A stretch of DNA of 38,406 nucleotides from Candidatus Bathyarchaeota archaeon. Lineage in GTDB: Archaea; Thermoproteota; Bathyarchaeia; 40CM-2-53-6. This document shows positions 1-6,198 of the stretch, in pieces. Every line of letters starts with the position of its first letter. Position 1 is the first letter of the stretch. The notes below the pieces were generated by a model. It saw only the letters and a list, made by a program, of their open reading frames with translations, was not told the origin of the DNA and searched no databases. The position numbers and the translations under genes are program-made. The stretch lies in NCBI GenBank assembly GCA_005888755.1, contig VBBQ01000040.1, forward strand, positions 1 through 38,406, given 5' to 3'.

Positions 1-168
1 AATCCCGTTTACAAATGGTGGACCCCAAGCTCGGGTCTCATCTCCCGTACCTGGTTTCTCGATCTTGATCACCTCCGCGCCGAGATCAGAGAGTATCATG
101 GTGCAGAAGGGGCCGGCGAAGTCCTGTGTCAGATCGATGACTCGCAGACCTTGGAGTGGGAGGCCCAT
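1..168 (-). CDS. CaiB/BaiF (family III) CoA-transferase, N-terminal 56 residues only
   Basis: The frame opens at an ATG (complement 166-168) and runs off the left edge, so only the first 56 residues are visible. They read as the classic N-terminus of family III CoA-transferases: a short leader, the strand [17 protein letters not shown], then [20 protein letters not shown] and a WGPPF stretch. In this family these residues form the first beta-alpha unit that binds CoA, and the enzymes move CoA between acyl-CoA and a free carboxylic acid. The substrate cannot be told because the specificity regions and the catalytic Asp lie outside the window. The 62 bases between this start and the next gene's stop hold nothing I recognise. 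Confidence 0.9.
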   Translation of the reverse strand, partial: MGLPLQGLRVIDLTQDFAGPFCTMILSDLGAEVIKIEKPGTGDETRAWGPPFVNGI

Positions 169-230
169 GTTCTTATGTTTGAAAGATGTATTGGATTAAT
201 GTCTAGCCTGTCACTGTTTCCAGGAGAATA

Positions 231-872
231 CTATTGCGTGCTCAATTGTGTACCTTCCGCGGTCTGGTCCTTCGAACCACGTCTGAATCTCCTCCTGATC
301 ATTATCGTGTAAGAGATAGTTATCAGAACAACAGCCACGAAACTGACCGCCCCTAGAATCAAGACCCAGGTATTGCTGGGGAGAAGAAAATTCGATATCA
401 ATACGACGCTTGTCACGCTAACGATTTCTACGAAGGCGTTTCGAGCGTTCTTCCGCCCCCAAGCTGTGTAGGACGGGTGTACTGATCTCAGATGGGTCCT
501 GTAATCGTCCCTGTCAATGAGAGGAATGTCACATATGGGGCATCGAATTAGAGGACCTGGCCGTGCGATGGCGTTTCGCACATTTTTCTGAAGTGAAGGT
601 ATTGTTATTTTTCTAAACCAGCGTCCGTTCATCTCGGCCAGGAAGTCTTTTGTCAAAGGGTATCCAGACATGGACCCAAGTATTGAATCAACAGCGCAGT
701 AGGGACATACTACTGTTCCGTCAGCGAGCCATTCCGTGACTTCTGAGGGGGAGAATATTTTCAGACAGGAAAAGCAACCACAATTGGAGCTTTTCTGAAC
801 CTCCTCAAGGTTATGACTGGAGTGAGAATGGGCATTGACTAGTTCTGTCTCGGAATAGTGTGATGCATTTTG
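231..872 (-). CDS. Cysteine-rich cytoplasmic domain fused to C2H2 zinc finger and two-helix membrane anchor; normal start codon missing
   Basis: The first ATG in frame is at complement 669-671, but 67 codons upstream of it are also open and clearly coding. They read ASHYSETELVNAHSHSSHN, then NCGCFSCLKIFSPSEVTEWL, CPYCAVDSILG and SGYPLTKDFL. This is the signature of a widespread ~90-residue bacterial cytoplasmic protein with paired cysteines. It is followed by a C-x2-C-x12-H-x4-H zinc finger (C44, C47, H60, H65 counted from the internal ATG), the stretch HPSYTAWGRK, two membrane helices and a basic tail. No ATG, GTG or TTG lies in frame between the stop at 873-875 and the internal ATG. A TTG at complement 874-876 would give a family-like start (MTKASHYSE) if one base of the A-tract at 867-870 were removed. 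This is therefore a recent frameshift, a sequencing error or a non-standard start. The second half is paralogous to the protein at 2564-2887. Function unknown; a membrane-tethered metal or nucleic-acid binding role is a guess. Confidence 0.65.
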   Translation of the reverse strand, partial: QNASHYSETELVNAHSHSSHNLEEVQKSSNCGCFSCLKIFSPSEVTEWLADGTVVCPYCAVDSILGSMSGYPLTKDFLAEMNGRWFRKITIPSLQKNVRNAIARPGPLIRCPICDIPLIDRDDYRTHLRSVHPSYTAWGRKNARNAFVEIVSVTSVVLISNFLLPSNTWVLILGAVSFVAVVLITISYTIMIRRRFRRGSKDQTAEGTQLSTQ

Positions 873-978
873 TCAATTATGGAGGGATATTATTCTTGTA
901 TAAACGAGGCTCAACGCTTCTATCCGGGAATCAAGGGTATTAGATCGAAATAATTGGCTAGAGGCGATCCCTGGTAAG

Positions 979-1593
979 TTGTCATCCGAGGATGATACGA
1001 TTCTTGAGGCTGCTCGTAGGACCAGCGATATCTTGGGTCTGAGCGGGTTCTCTCTGACTGCCGTGTTGTGGCAGGAGGTCGATTATCCTGGTCAGAGGGG
1101 TGCCAAGGTTATCACTCCGCACTTTCCAGTCCTTGTTGGTTCGAAGCTCGCTATTTCCGAGATCCTGCGAGGACGGCTTGCCGCGGAAGACTGGAGTCCT
1201 ATTCTAGCGCCATCGTTAATCTTTTACCGGAAGCTCAAACGAAGATCGACCATAGGAACGTTTCTCAGGATCTTACCGGCATTACTAATTCTGACAGGGT
1301 TTCTTGTTCTCCCTGAGGCTCTAGCATCTCCCGTCCCGTTGATTGTGGGCCTGATTGTTGCGGCTGTGGTTTTCTTCGTTCTAGGTGTCTACAGCGCGAT
1401 AAGATTGGACCGATTACTAGTCCTCGAGGCAGACAAAGAGGCTGCAAAGGTCATCGGGTCAACATCGTTGATTGAGGCTCTGCGGAAGTTTGAACATTTT
1501 CGGGAGCTGGACGCGGCGAGAGGGGGAGAATGGCCGGAGTACGGTGACCATCCAACCATAGCCAAGAGAATAGCGAGCTTGCAGAATCCTTGA
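979..1593 (+). CDS. M48-like membrane protein lacking the HExxH zinc motif
   Basis: 204 residues from a TTG start. The order of elements resembles peptidase M48 (HtpX/Ste24-type): a strand ending in FPVLVGSKL, a helix where the protease carries HExxH, two membrane helices at about residues 95-143, then EADKEAAKVIGS, a helix, and the terminal DHPTIAKRIASL. The last two segments match the ExEADxxAA and HPxxxxRIxxL tail of M48 enzymes. At the catalytic helix the sequence is RLAAEDWSPIL, so no HExxH is present anywhere. I infer a non-proteolytic relative, possibly a regulator or decoy. It is the only plus-strand gene in a block of minus-strand membrane-protein genes. The M48 assignment rests on pattern similarity only. 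Confidence 0.55.
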   Translation: MSSEDDTILEAARRTSDILGLSGFSLTAVLWQEVDYPGQRGAKVITPHFPVLVGSKLAISEILRGRLAAEDWSPILAPSLIFYRKLKRRSTIGTFLRILPALLILTGFLVLPEALASPVPLIVGLIVAAVVFFVLGVYSAIRLDRLLVLEADKEAAKVIGSTSLIEALRKFEHFRELDAARGGEWPEYGDHPTIAKRIASLQNP

Positions 1594-1598
1594 GACGA

Positions 1599-1618
1599 CC
1601 AAGAAAAAGGACTGCTGG
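1599..1618 (-). terminator. T-tract element after the 1635-2276 gene (copy 1 of 3)
   Basis: Read on the minus strand this is CCAGCAGTCCTTTTTCTTGG, starting 17 bases after the stop of the gene at 1635-2276. Two near copies follow other minus-strand stops at 2301-2323 and 3409-3430. Archaeal RNA polymerase terminates on U-tracts without needing a hairpin, so a terminator is the simplest reading. Confidence 0.5.
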
Positions 1619-1634
1619 CGCCTGGCCCTCGTTT

Positions 1635-2276
1635 CTACTGAGGACTGGGGTTTGTCTGGGCACGCTTTCGTTGGCGAATAAGGTAGAGATTTAGAATAAC
1701 CACGTCGAATAGCGTGAGCGTAGCTATCGCAGTGCTCCCAGCCCATACGCTCCCGACTGTGCCAAGCGGGAGGGAGGCCAGAGCCAACGACGTCAGGATA
1801 TTCGCTAAGTATACGTAGAGCGAGAATGCAATCAAAGCTAGTACCAAGGCACCAATTCGGTCTGGTCTATGTATATCACTCACCACGGTTTGGTTGGAGT
1901 TGCTCGTTTTTTCTGGCGTCCAACTGCGATGCGTTGGGCAATTCCCAGCCCATACGCTCCCGATTGTGCCAAGCGGGAGGGAGGCCAGAGCCAACGACGT
2001 CAGAATATTCGCTAAGTATACGTAGAGCGAGAATGCAATCAAAGCTAGTACCAAGGCACCAATTCGGTCTGGTCTATGCATATCACTCACCACGCTTTGG
2101 TTGGAGTTGCTCGTTTTTTCTGGCGTCCAACTGCGATGCGTTGGCGCAGGGGGCAAGTCCATGCGCAGGGGGAGATACACATCACCCGCAACCCCCAGCA
2201 GACTTGCCACTATCAAGTATAGCATAAAGAAGCTGTAGACCCAAAGTAGTCGCTGGACGAGCGTGTTACTCGCCAT
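1635..2276 (-). CDS. Membrane protein with a recent 69-residue in-frame tandem duplication
   Basis: 213 residues from an ATG. A first membrane helix (about residues 8-31) is followed by two nearly identical 69-residue units. Each has a polar part (PTHRSWTPEKTSNSNQ, VVSD, HRPDRIG) and a long hydrophobic part (ALVLALIAFSLYVYLANIL, SLALASLPLGT). After the second unit come a further helix and a basic tail ending RQRKRAQTNPSPQ. The last part resembles the whole two-helix protein at 2349-2603 (shared NLY, then a basic Q-K/R-rich tail). The ancestral gene was therefore probably one unit shorter, about 144 residues. Function unknown. Its 3' end carries a T-tract element shared with two neighbours. 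Confidence 0.6.
   Translation of the reverse strand: MASNTLVQRLLWVYSFFMLYLIVASLLGVAGDVYLPLRMDLPPAPTHRSWTPEKTSNSNQSVVSDMHRPDRIGALVLALIAFSLYVYLANILTSLALASLPLGTIGSVWAGNCPTHRSWTPEKTSNSNQTVVSDIHRPDRIGALVLALIAFSLYVYLANILTSLALASLPLGTVGSVWAGSTAIATLTLFDVVILNLYLIRQRKRAQTNPSPQ
1737..2144. repeat. Tandem direct repeat, period 207 bp
   Basis: Bases 1737-1937 and 1944-2144 (201 bp each) are nearly identical with a constant offset of 207. I count four differences. The period is 69 codons, so the reading frame of the host gene is kept. This is a young duplication or an assembly artefact. Confidence 0.93.
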
Positions 2277-2300
2277 TTGGTTCCTGAGGATTAGATGGGT

Positions 2301-2323
2301 CCAAGAAAAAAAAGGGTTGCTGG
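2301..2323 (-). terminator. T-tract element after the 2349-2603 gene (copy 2 of 3)
   Basis: On the minus strand it begins CCAGCAACCC, continues with eight T and ends CTTGG, about 25 bases after the stop of the gene at 2349-2603. It differs from the other two copies mainly in the length of the T-run. Confidence 0.5.
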
Positions 2324-2348
2324 AAAGGTTCGATTCATCTCGGAATCG

Positions 2349-2603
2349 TCACGGTTGTGTGGGACTCTTTTTCTGGGGCATATGGTAGAGATTCGGATAG
2401 GCTATTGTAATTACCAACAAGGAGACGGCAGGAAAAACAATCCACCGATCATTCAAAGAAGAGAGACCGAACCAGAACAAGATCGCTACCCCTATCCAGA
2501 CCGCCAGATTAATCGTAGCGAGGATTTTGTAGACACGCCAACTCCCAGTTCGAGGCTTCAAGTCTATGTTGCCTTCTCGAAAAGCGGGTGAGTTTCCTTC
2601 CAT
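2349..2603 (-). CDS. Small two-helix membrane protein
   Basis: 84 residues from an ATG. A polar 25-residue N-terminus is followed by two hydrophobic helices (about residues 29-48 and 54-70) separated by a short SSLNDRW loop, then a basic proline-rich tail. The end (NLYHMPQKKSPTQP) resembles the end of the neighbour at 1635-2276, so the two look like paralogues. Its first 40 bases overlap the 3' end of the gene at 2564-2887, which suggests co-transcription from that gene. A plus-strand frame opposite is only a mirror. Function unknown. Confidence 0.5.
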   Translation of the reverse strand: MEGNSPAFREGNIDLKPRTGSWRVYKILATINLAVWIGVAILFWFGLSSLNDRWIVFPAVSLLVITIAYPNLYHMPQKKSPTQP

Positions 2604-2887
2604 GCAGATCTTAGCTCTCGTATCTTCCTGCGTTCTACCAACATAGCGACAATTAATGTTCCGAGTGCGTATGCGACGACACCAGCGAAAAGAAAATCCG
2701 GGGTAAGAAATCGACCAAATAACGCATCCACAACGAATAGTGCAAACCAGGAGAAGAGGACATAAATGGAGAGTCTTACCTTGCGTCTACCCCACTGCAC
2801 ATAGTCTGGATGTGAGGCTTCCCGATGAGCTCTATAGAGCATCGCCTCGACCTCGACACCACAAATTGGGCATCTTGTTCGAATCAT
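2564..2887 (-). CDS. C2H2-type zinc finger membrane protein
   Basis: 107 residues from an ATG. The N-terminus carries a compact zinc-binding pattern: C6, C9, H21 and H26 (C-x2-C-x11-H-x4-H). It is followed by HPDYVQWGRRK and two membrane helices (about residues 38-58 and 64-84), then a charged tail. The finger, the HPxYxxWGR stretch and the two helices are shared with the second half of the protein at 231-872. The finger would sit in the cytoplasm next to the membrane. Role unknown; the conservation of the histidine-proline-tyrosine-tryptophan block suggests a specific partner rather than simple DNA binding. Confidence 0.65.
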   Translation of the reverse strand: MIRTRCPICGVEVEAMLYRAHREASHPDYVQWGRRKVRLSIYVLFSWFALFVVDALFGRFLTPDFLFAGVVAYALGTLIVAMLVERRKIRELRSAWKETHPLFEKAT

Positions 2888-2937
2888 CCTAAGAATAGCA
2901 GGGCTGAGTCCGACTAATCAAGAACGCGGTGTGCTCT

Positions 2938-3363
2938 TTACAGTCCGGTCTTGTTGGCTGACTTGTCCTCGAAGAGCTTTTGAATTTTGTTACGGATTAT
3001 TTTTCTACGGCGTTCAGACAGAACCCCGATGACTATGATTATGAAGAGACAGGCATCGAATGTAATGAACATGGCAATCGTTCCAGAAGAGTAGCCAATC
3101 GCCATCAAGTATGGTAACAGGTTGAATAGCCCAATCACTATCAAGAAGATGAAGAATGCAATAACTCTTGTAGTGTCTCTCGTGTTCAAGGGCTCGCTTA
3201 ACTCGGGCGACTGGGGCAGCTCCTTCTCTTTGTCCACAAGCCAGAATATCCCGACCGATACTATCAACACGAAACCCCAGATTGGGTCTAATGGCAGATA
3301 ACCCAGAAGCGACCCGCCGACGACCAATGCTACGACACCAATCACAAAGGAACGCATTCGCAT
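2938..3363 (-). CDS. Four-helix membrane protein of unknown function
   Basis: 141 residues. Two hydrophobic helices at the N-terminus (about residues 5-22 and 27-43) are followed by a soluble acidic stretch (DKEKELPQSPELSEPLNTRD). Two more helices (about 67-88 and 95-115) come next, then a strongly basic tail (SERRRKIIRNKIQK). I do not recognise the family. It lies in the same direction as the zinc-finger and PH-domain membrane genes around it, 50 bases upstream of the former. Confidence 0.5.
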   Translation of the reverse strand: MRMRSFVIGVVALVVGGSLLGYLPLDPIWGFVLIVSVGIFWLVDKEKELPQSPELSEPLNTRDTTRVIAFFIFLIVIGLFNLLPYLMAIGYSSGTIAMFITFDACLFIIIVIGVLSERRRKIIRNKIQKLFEDKSANKTGL

Positions 3364-3408
3364 TTTGTCTTGCTCACAGTCTTAGAATAATGAGATAGCT
3401 TGAGACAG

Positions 3409-3430
3409 CCGAGAAAAAAAGGATTGCTGG
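3409..3430 (-). terminator. T-tract element after the 3451-3939 gene (copy 3 of 3)
   Basis: On the minus strand it begins CCAGCAATCC, continues with seven T and ends CTCGG, about 20 bases after the stop of the PH-domain gene. It shares the extended TGAGAC-x2-CC plus-strand flank with copy 1. Confidence 0.5.
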
Positions 3431-3450
3431 AGTACAGCGGAACGAATCTA

Positions 3451-3939
3451 CTATTCTTGATGGAAGCTCTGTCTCCCGGCAAGTATGATTCTTTCCGTTG
3501 TTTTTTTGATTTCTTGGGGGTTTTCGTGTAGATCGCCGAAGGTGAGCGTTGAAGTGTCTCGTGATTGAAAGACCACGTAACCTCTTCCACGCACACGCTT
3601 CACTCGAATCCTAACAAGGGATTGGAGTGGAATTTCCTGAGTGTTCCCCAGGATGGGAAGTCTCTGACTTCGAATTATTCGTCTATCTGTAATATAGTAA
3701 GTGACAGCCCTATACTTCGCATCGATATATAGCCACATGAGGACAAGGAGGCCGAAGACAAGACTAAGCCCTTGGCTCGCGTCCCTCAAGGCCGGAACCA
3801 ACTGTGGAATAAGATAGTACATAGCAGTGAGACCGGCTGTAACAAGGCTCACCACAGGCAGGCCCAATTTCGGGTAGAATGGTATCCCTTGCCAAACAAT
3901 CGTCTCTCCAGATTGAAGGGCGAGCGAACCCCTCGACAT
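3451..3939 (-). CDS. PH-domain (bPH_2/DUF304-like) membrane protein
   Basis: 162 residues from the ATG at complement 3937-3939. A longer frame starts at 3975, but an AT-rich box at 3964-3972 lies about 29 bases before the inner ATG and would be inside the longer version. The protein begins with the typical LQSGETIVWQGIPFYPK lead-in, has two membrane helices (about residues 26-45 and 55-70), and then the signature AVTYYITDRRIIRSQR, an IPLQSLVRIRVKR strand and a GDLHENPQEI turn. This is the layout of bacterial/archaeal PH-like membrane proteins (YdbT/DUF304 type). Their role is poorly known; envelope stress or membrane organisation has been proposed. Confidence 0.75.
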   Translation of the reverse strand: MSRGSLALQSGETIVWQGIPFYPKLGLPVVSLVTAGLTAMYYLIPQLVPALRDASQGLSLVFGLLVLMWLYIDAKYRAVTYYITDRRIIRSQRLPILGNTQEIPLQSLVRIRVKRVRGRGYVVFQSRDTSTLTFGDLHENPQEIKKTTERIILAGRQSFHQE

Positions 3940-4189
3940 GATACATGGAAGAAGCAAGTCGAAGAATATGGGCAAATTGTTTCTCTTGATGCAGAAAGAG
4001 CATTCGAGACCAACGGCGCGGTCTTCGGGGATGGGAAGTACTCAATGGAGTGAGAAGATTGCCTGTGGTTGTGTTCTTGTTTTTTCGAAGGATCATAAGG
4101 GTCATGTGGAGCTTGTGCAGCGCAAACTCTGCAGCCGCCACAGGTAGTCTGAGACAAGTTCTTCTTCCTCTGCGATATTATGCTCAGTT

Positions 4190-4771
4190 GTGTCGAACGT
4201 TTCGTCGAAGAACGCCCCTTTGGTTGCCGGCAAACCTGTAGCGGAGATCCTTGTCGAGGGTGAGTTGTCTCCGTTTGAGCATGAGGCTCTCTACAAGCTT
4301 CTCAAGAAACATTTCCGGCTAGAGCAGCCGGCGTACTCTGAGCTTCTCGACGAATCCATGGGGACCCGTGTCAACATCGTATTTCATCATCCTTACGAGC
4401 GGAACTTCTTCACCGACATCTTCCAGCACGACTGGCGTGATCTCAAGGACTTGTTCAAGCAGATCAGGTATCGGAGGGGCCGGCTCGGAGCAGCCTTCAC
4501 GCTTACTTTTGCCGAGGAAAAAGTCAGGCTGATCTTCTCTCTCGGCCTCTTGGGGGATGAGGAGCTGGGGTCCGCTATGGACCAGATAGGACATCTGACA
4601 GGTATTGTCGGACAGATGTTGCGTCCCGAGACAATGATCGAGCCTCTAGAGAGGGTTGAAACATCGTATGATCGGAGGACGGATAGATGGCAGGGCTTCC
4701 GGGGCGTAGGCTCTACCTACAAGAAGGAGTATTTTTTTGACGAATCATTATTTCGATGGAAGACCGGTTAG
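4190..4771 (+). CDS. Conserved-looking soluble protein of unknown function
   Basis: 193 residues from a GTG start. It is mixed alpha/beta with no membrane helix and no signal peptide. Visible landmarks are a helix-rich start (LSPFEHEALYKLLKKHF), a strand with TRVNIVFHHPYE, a DWRDLKDLFKQIRYRRGR segment that could contact nucleic acid or phosphate, a strand FTLTFAEEKVRLIFSL, and a C-terminus rich in Tyr/Phe/Trp. I do not recognise the family. The 214 bases before it hold no gene I can support. It is followed by the structured element at 4828-4899 and then corA on the same strand. Confidence 0.6.
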   Translation: MSNVSSKNAPLVAGKPVAEILVEGELSPFEHEALYKLLKKHFRLEQPAYSELLDESMGTRVNIVFHHPYERNFFTDIFQHDWRDLKDLFKQIRYRRGRLGAAFTLTFAEEKVRLIFSLGLLGDEELGSAMDQIGHLTGIVGQMLRPETMIEPLERVETSYDRRTDRWQGFRGVGSTYKKEYFFDESLFRWKTG

Positions 4772-4827
4772 ATTCTGACTGTTCTTGACCGTCGTAAGAA
4801 ACAAGAACTCATTCAACGGAAAGATTA

Positions 4828-4899
4828 GTACCCGATGACCCCCACGCTCATGGCCGGCCCTGACCGGCCCCGGCGAAACAATATGGGGCGACTGGGTAC
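4828..4899 (+). ncRNA. Candidate structured RNA element upstream of corA
   Basis: A 72-base stretch folds on paper into nested stems. The ends GTACCC and GGGTAC pair, then CCCC (4839-4842) with GGGG (4885-4888), then GGCCGG (4852-4857) with CCGGCC (4863-4868) around a CCCTGA loop. The internal loops next to the outer stem are GATGA on one side and CGACT on the other, which recalls a kink-turn. It lacks tRNA arms. It lies between the 4190-4771 gene and corA, but upstream of the likely corA TATA box, so it would be a 3' UTR/termination structure or a separate RNA rather than a corA leader. Confidence 0.3.
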
Positions 4900-4921
4900 A
4901 TCTCCTGGTCCATGTCAGCTT

Positions 4922-4932
4922 CTTTTTATTTG
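4922..4932 (+). promoter_or_regulatory. TATA-like box of corA
   Basis: CTTTTTATTTG is centred about 30 bases before the TTG start of corA, with no Shine-Dalgarno sequence between, as expected for a leaderless archaeal transcript. Confidence 0.5.
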
Positions 4933-4956
4933 ATGTTCGGTGGCTGAGGTTGTGCG

Positions 4957-5958
4957 TTGATCACTCTCACTCTTCTCAAGTCCAATGGAGGCGCCCGGTC
5001 AGAGACCGTAACCGTGTTTCCCGAGCAGATCGGTTCTGGTGAGATGCTCTGGGTTGACGCGGAGAGCCCGACGGACCAGGAGCTGGCTGATCTGAGGCAG
5101 AGGTTTGGCCTCGACGAATATGCGGTAGAGGATGTGATCCATCGAAATCAGCGGCCGAAGATGGAGGATTATGGGAAGAACGTGTTCGCCGTAGTCCACG
5201 TGCCCGTTGTGAAGGGTCATAGTAGCGAGATAGTCGAGCTATTCGTCTTCTTCCAGAAAAACTGGATCATCACCATTCACTCGGTCGATTCAGAGCTAAT
5301 CCATTCGGTGGACGCCAGGATCAGGGCAAGAGGCCTGTCACCCCTCACAACAAGTCCCACTCCGGACCTGCTCTTCTACATCTTCCTGGACTTTGCAGTC
5401 GACGCTTACTATCCTATTCTAGACGAGGAAGAAAATCGTTTGGAGGAGATCGACAAGAAGGCGACCACGACGTTCAAGACGCGTGTGAAGAGGATGGAGA
5501 ATATTGTAGCGATCATAACGACGATAGAAGGCGTGCGTAAACGGTTGATGGCGCTCCGGCGTTCTCTTACGCCGACCCGGGATATGCTGGGGATGGTGAT
5601 GCGCGGCGCGGTGCCTTTCGTGGCTGATGCGAGTCTGAGAAGCTTCAGAGATGTCTATGATCACTCTTTCCAGTTGTTGGAGACGATTGACAATGACCGT
5701 GACAGGACGAGCGATGTCCGCGACCTGTACATCAGCCTACACTCAGCTTCAACAGATAACACAATCAAGGTTCTTACCCTGGTTGCGACAATATTTCTTC
5801 CACTCACGCTCCTCGCAGGAATCTATGGAATGAACTTCACCCCAGGTTTCTCCCAACCGGGGACTGGTGATCCGCTCGGATTCTACGTACTGATCCTCGC
5901 GATGATCTTCATATCGCTCGGATTCGTCTACACGTTCAAGAGAAGCGGCTGGATCTAA
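4957..5958 (+). CDS. corA: CorA-family magnesium/divalent cation channel
   Basis: 333 residues from a TTG start (the usual CorA length). The long N-terminal part is the cytoplasmic alpha/beta domain with the typical lead-in (WVDAESPTDQELADL, FGLDEYAVEDV, RPKMEDYGKNVFAVVHVP). It is followed by the long stalk helices (residues about 150-270). Two membrane helices sit at the C-terminus. The first ends in the signature YGMNF (Y290-G291-M292-N293), which forms the selectivity filter of the pentameric channel. The protein ends in a short basic cytoplasmic tail (FKRSGWI). It would take up Mg2+, possibly also Co2+ or Ni2+. The gene stands alone with its own TATA-like box. Confidence 0.93.
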   Translation: MITLTLLKSNGGARSETVTVFPEQIGSGEMLWVDAESPTDQELADLRQRFGLDEYAVEDVIHRNQRPKMEDYGKNVFAVVHVPVVKGHSSEIVELFVFFQKNWIITIHSVDSELIHSVDARIRARGLSPLTTSPTPDLLFYIFLDFAVDAYYPILDEEENRLEEIDKKATTTFKTRVKRMENIVAIITTIEGVRKRLMALRRSLTPTRDMLGMVMRGAVPFVADASLRSFRDVYDHSFQLLETIDNDRDRTSDVRDLYISLHSASTDNTIKVLTLVATIFLPLTLLAGIYGMNFTPGFSQPGTGDPLGFYVLILAMIFISLGFVYTFKRSGWI

Positions 5959-6029
5959 GCAGCCAGGATTCTCCTTCTCCCGTCTCGGGTGGTGGAAATC
6001 CAAATTTACCCCCCTGAAAATCCATATGA

Positions 6030-6047
6030 GTACCGCAAGCGACCGTC
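6030..6047. repeat. 18-bp direct repeat flanking the 6199-8592 gene (left copy)
   Basis: GTACCGCAAGCGACCGTC here matches GTACCTCAAGCGACCGCC at 8642-8659 at 16 of 18 positions, in the same orientation, on the other side of the large secreted-protein gene. It overlaps a possible 17-codon leaderless mini-ORF (6026-6079) whose promoter and first codons resemble those of lplB. Confidence 0.45.
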
Positions 6048-6167
6048 TAATGTCACTGGGCTCTTCTATACAACATTGAGGAGACGTAAACAATTGCTCT
6101 CGGTAAACATCCCTAGATGATGACTCGGGTATCCTAGGATAGCTTTTTGCAGCGCAATACTTGGAAC

Positions 6168-6176
6168 GATTAAATA
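6168..6176 (+). promoter_or_regulatory. TATA-like box of the DNRLRE/PKD protein gene
   Basis: GATTAAATA is centred 27 bases before the GTG start, the classical archaeal spacing to a transcription start at the first base of a leaderless gene. Confidence 0.65.
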
Positions 6177-6198
6177 GGTTGTTCGTCGGAGTCCTCAC

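Noticed and set aside
2295-2591. 98-residue plus-strand frame
   Set aside because: It mirrors the minus-strand two-helix protein gene, is polar and shows no family pattern.
3938-4241. Several overlapping plus- and minus-strand frames before the 4190 gene
   Set aside because: None has a recognisable motif or promoter, and they overlap one another; this looks like intergenic sequence.
4828-4899. tRNA-sized element with seven pairing end bases
   Set aside because: No TTCGA-type T-arm, no D-arm and no anticodon stem of the right size; kept only as a candidate structured RNA.
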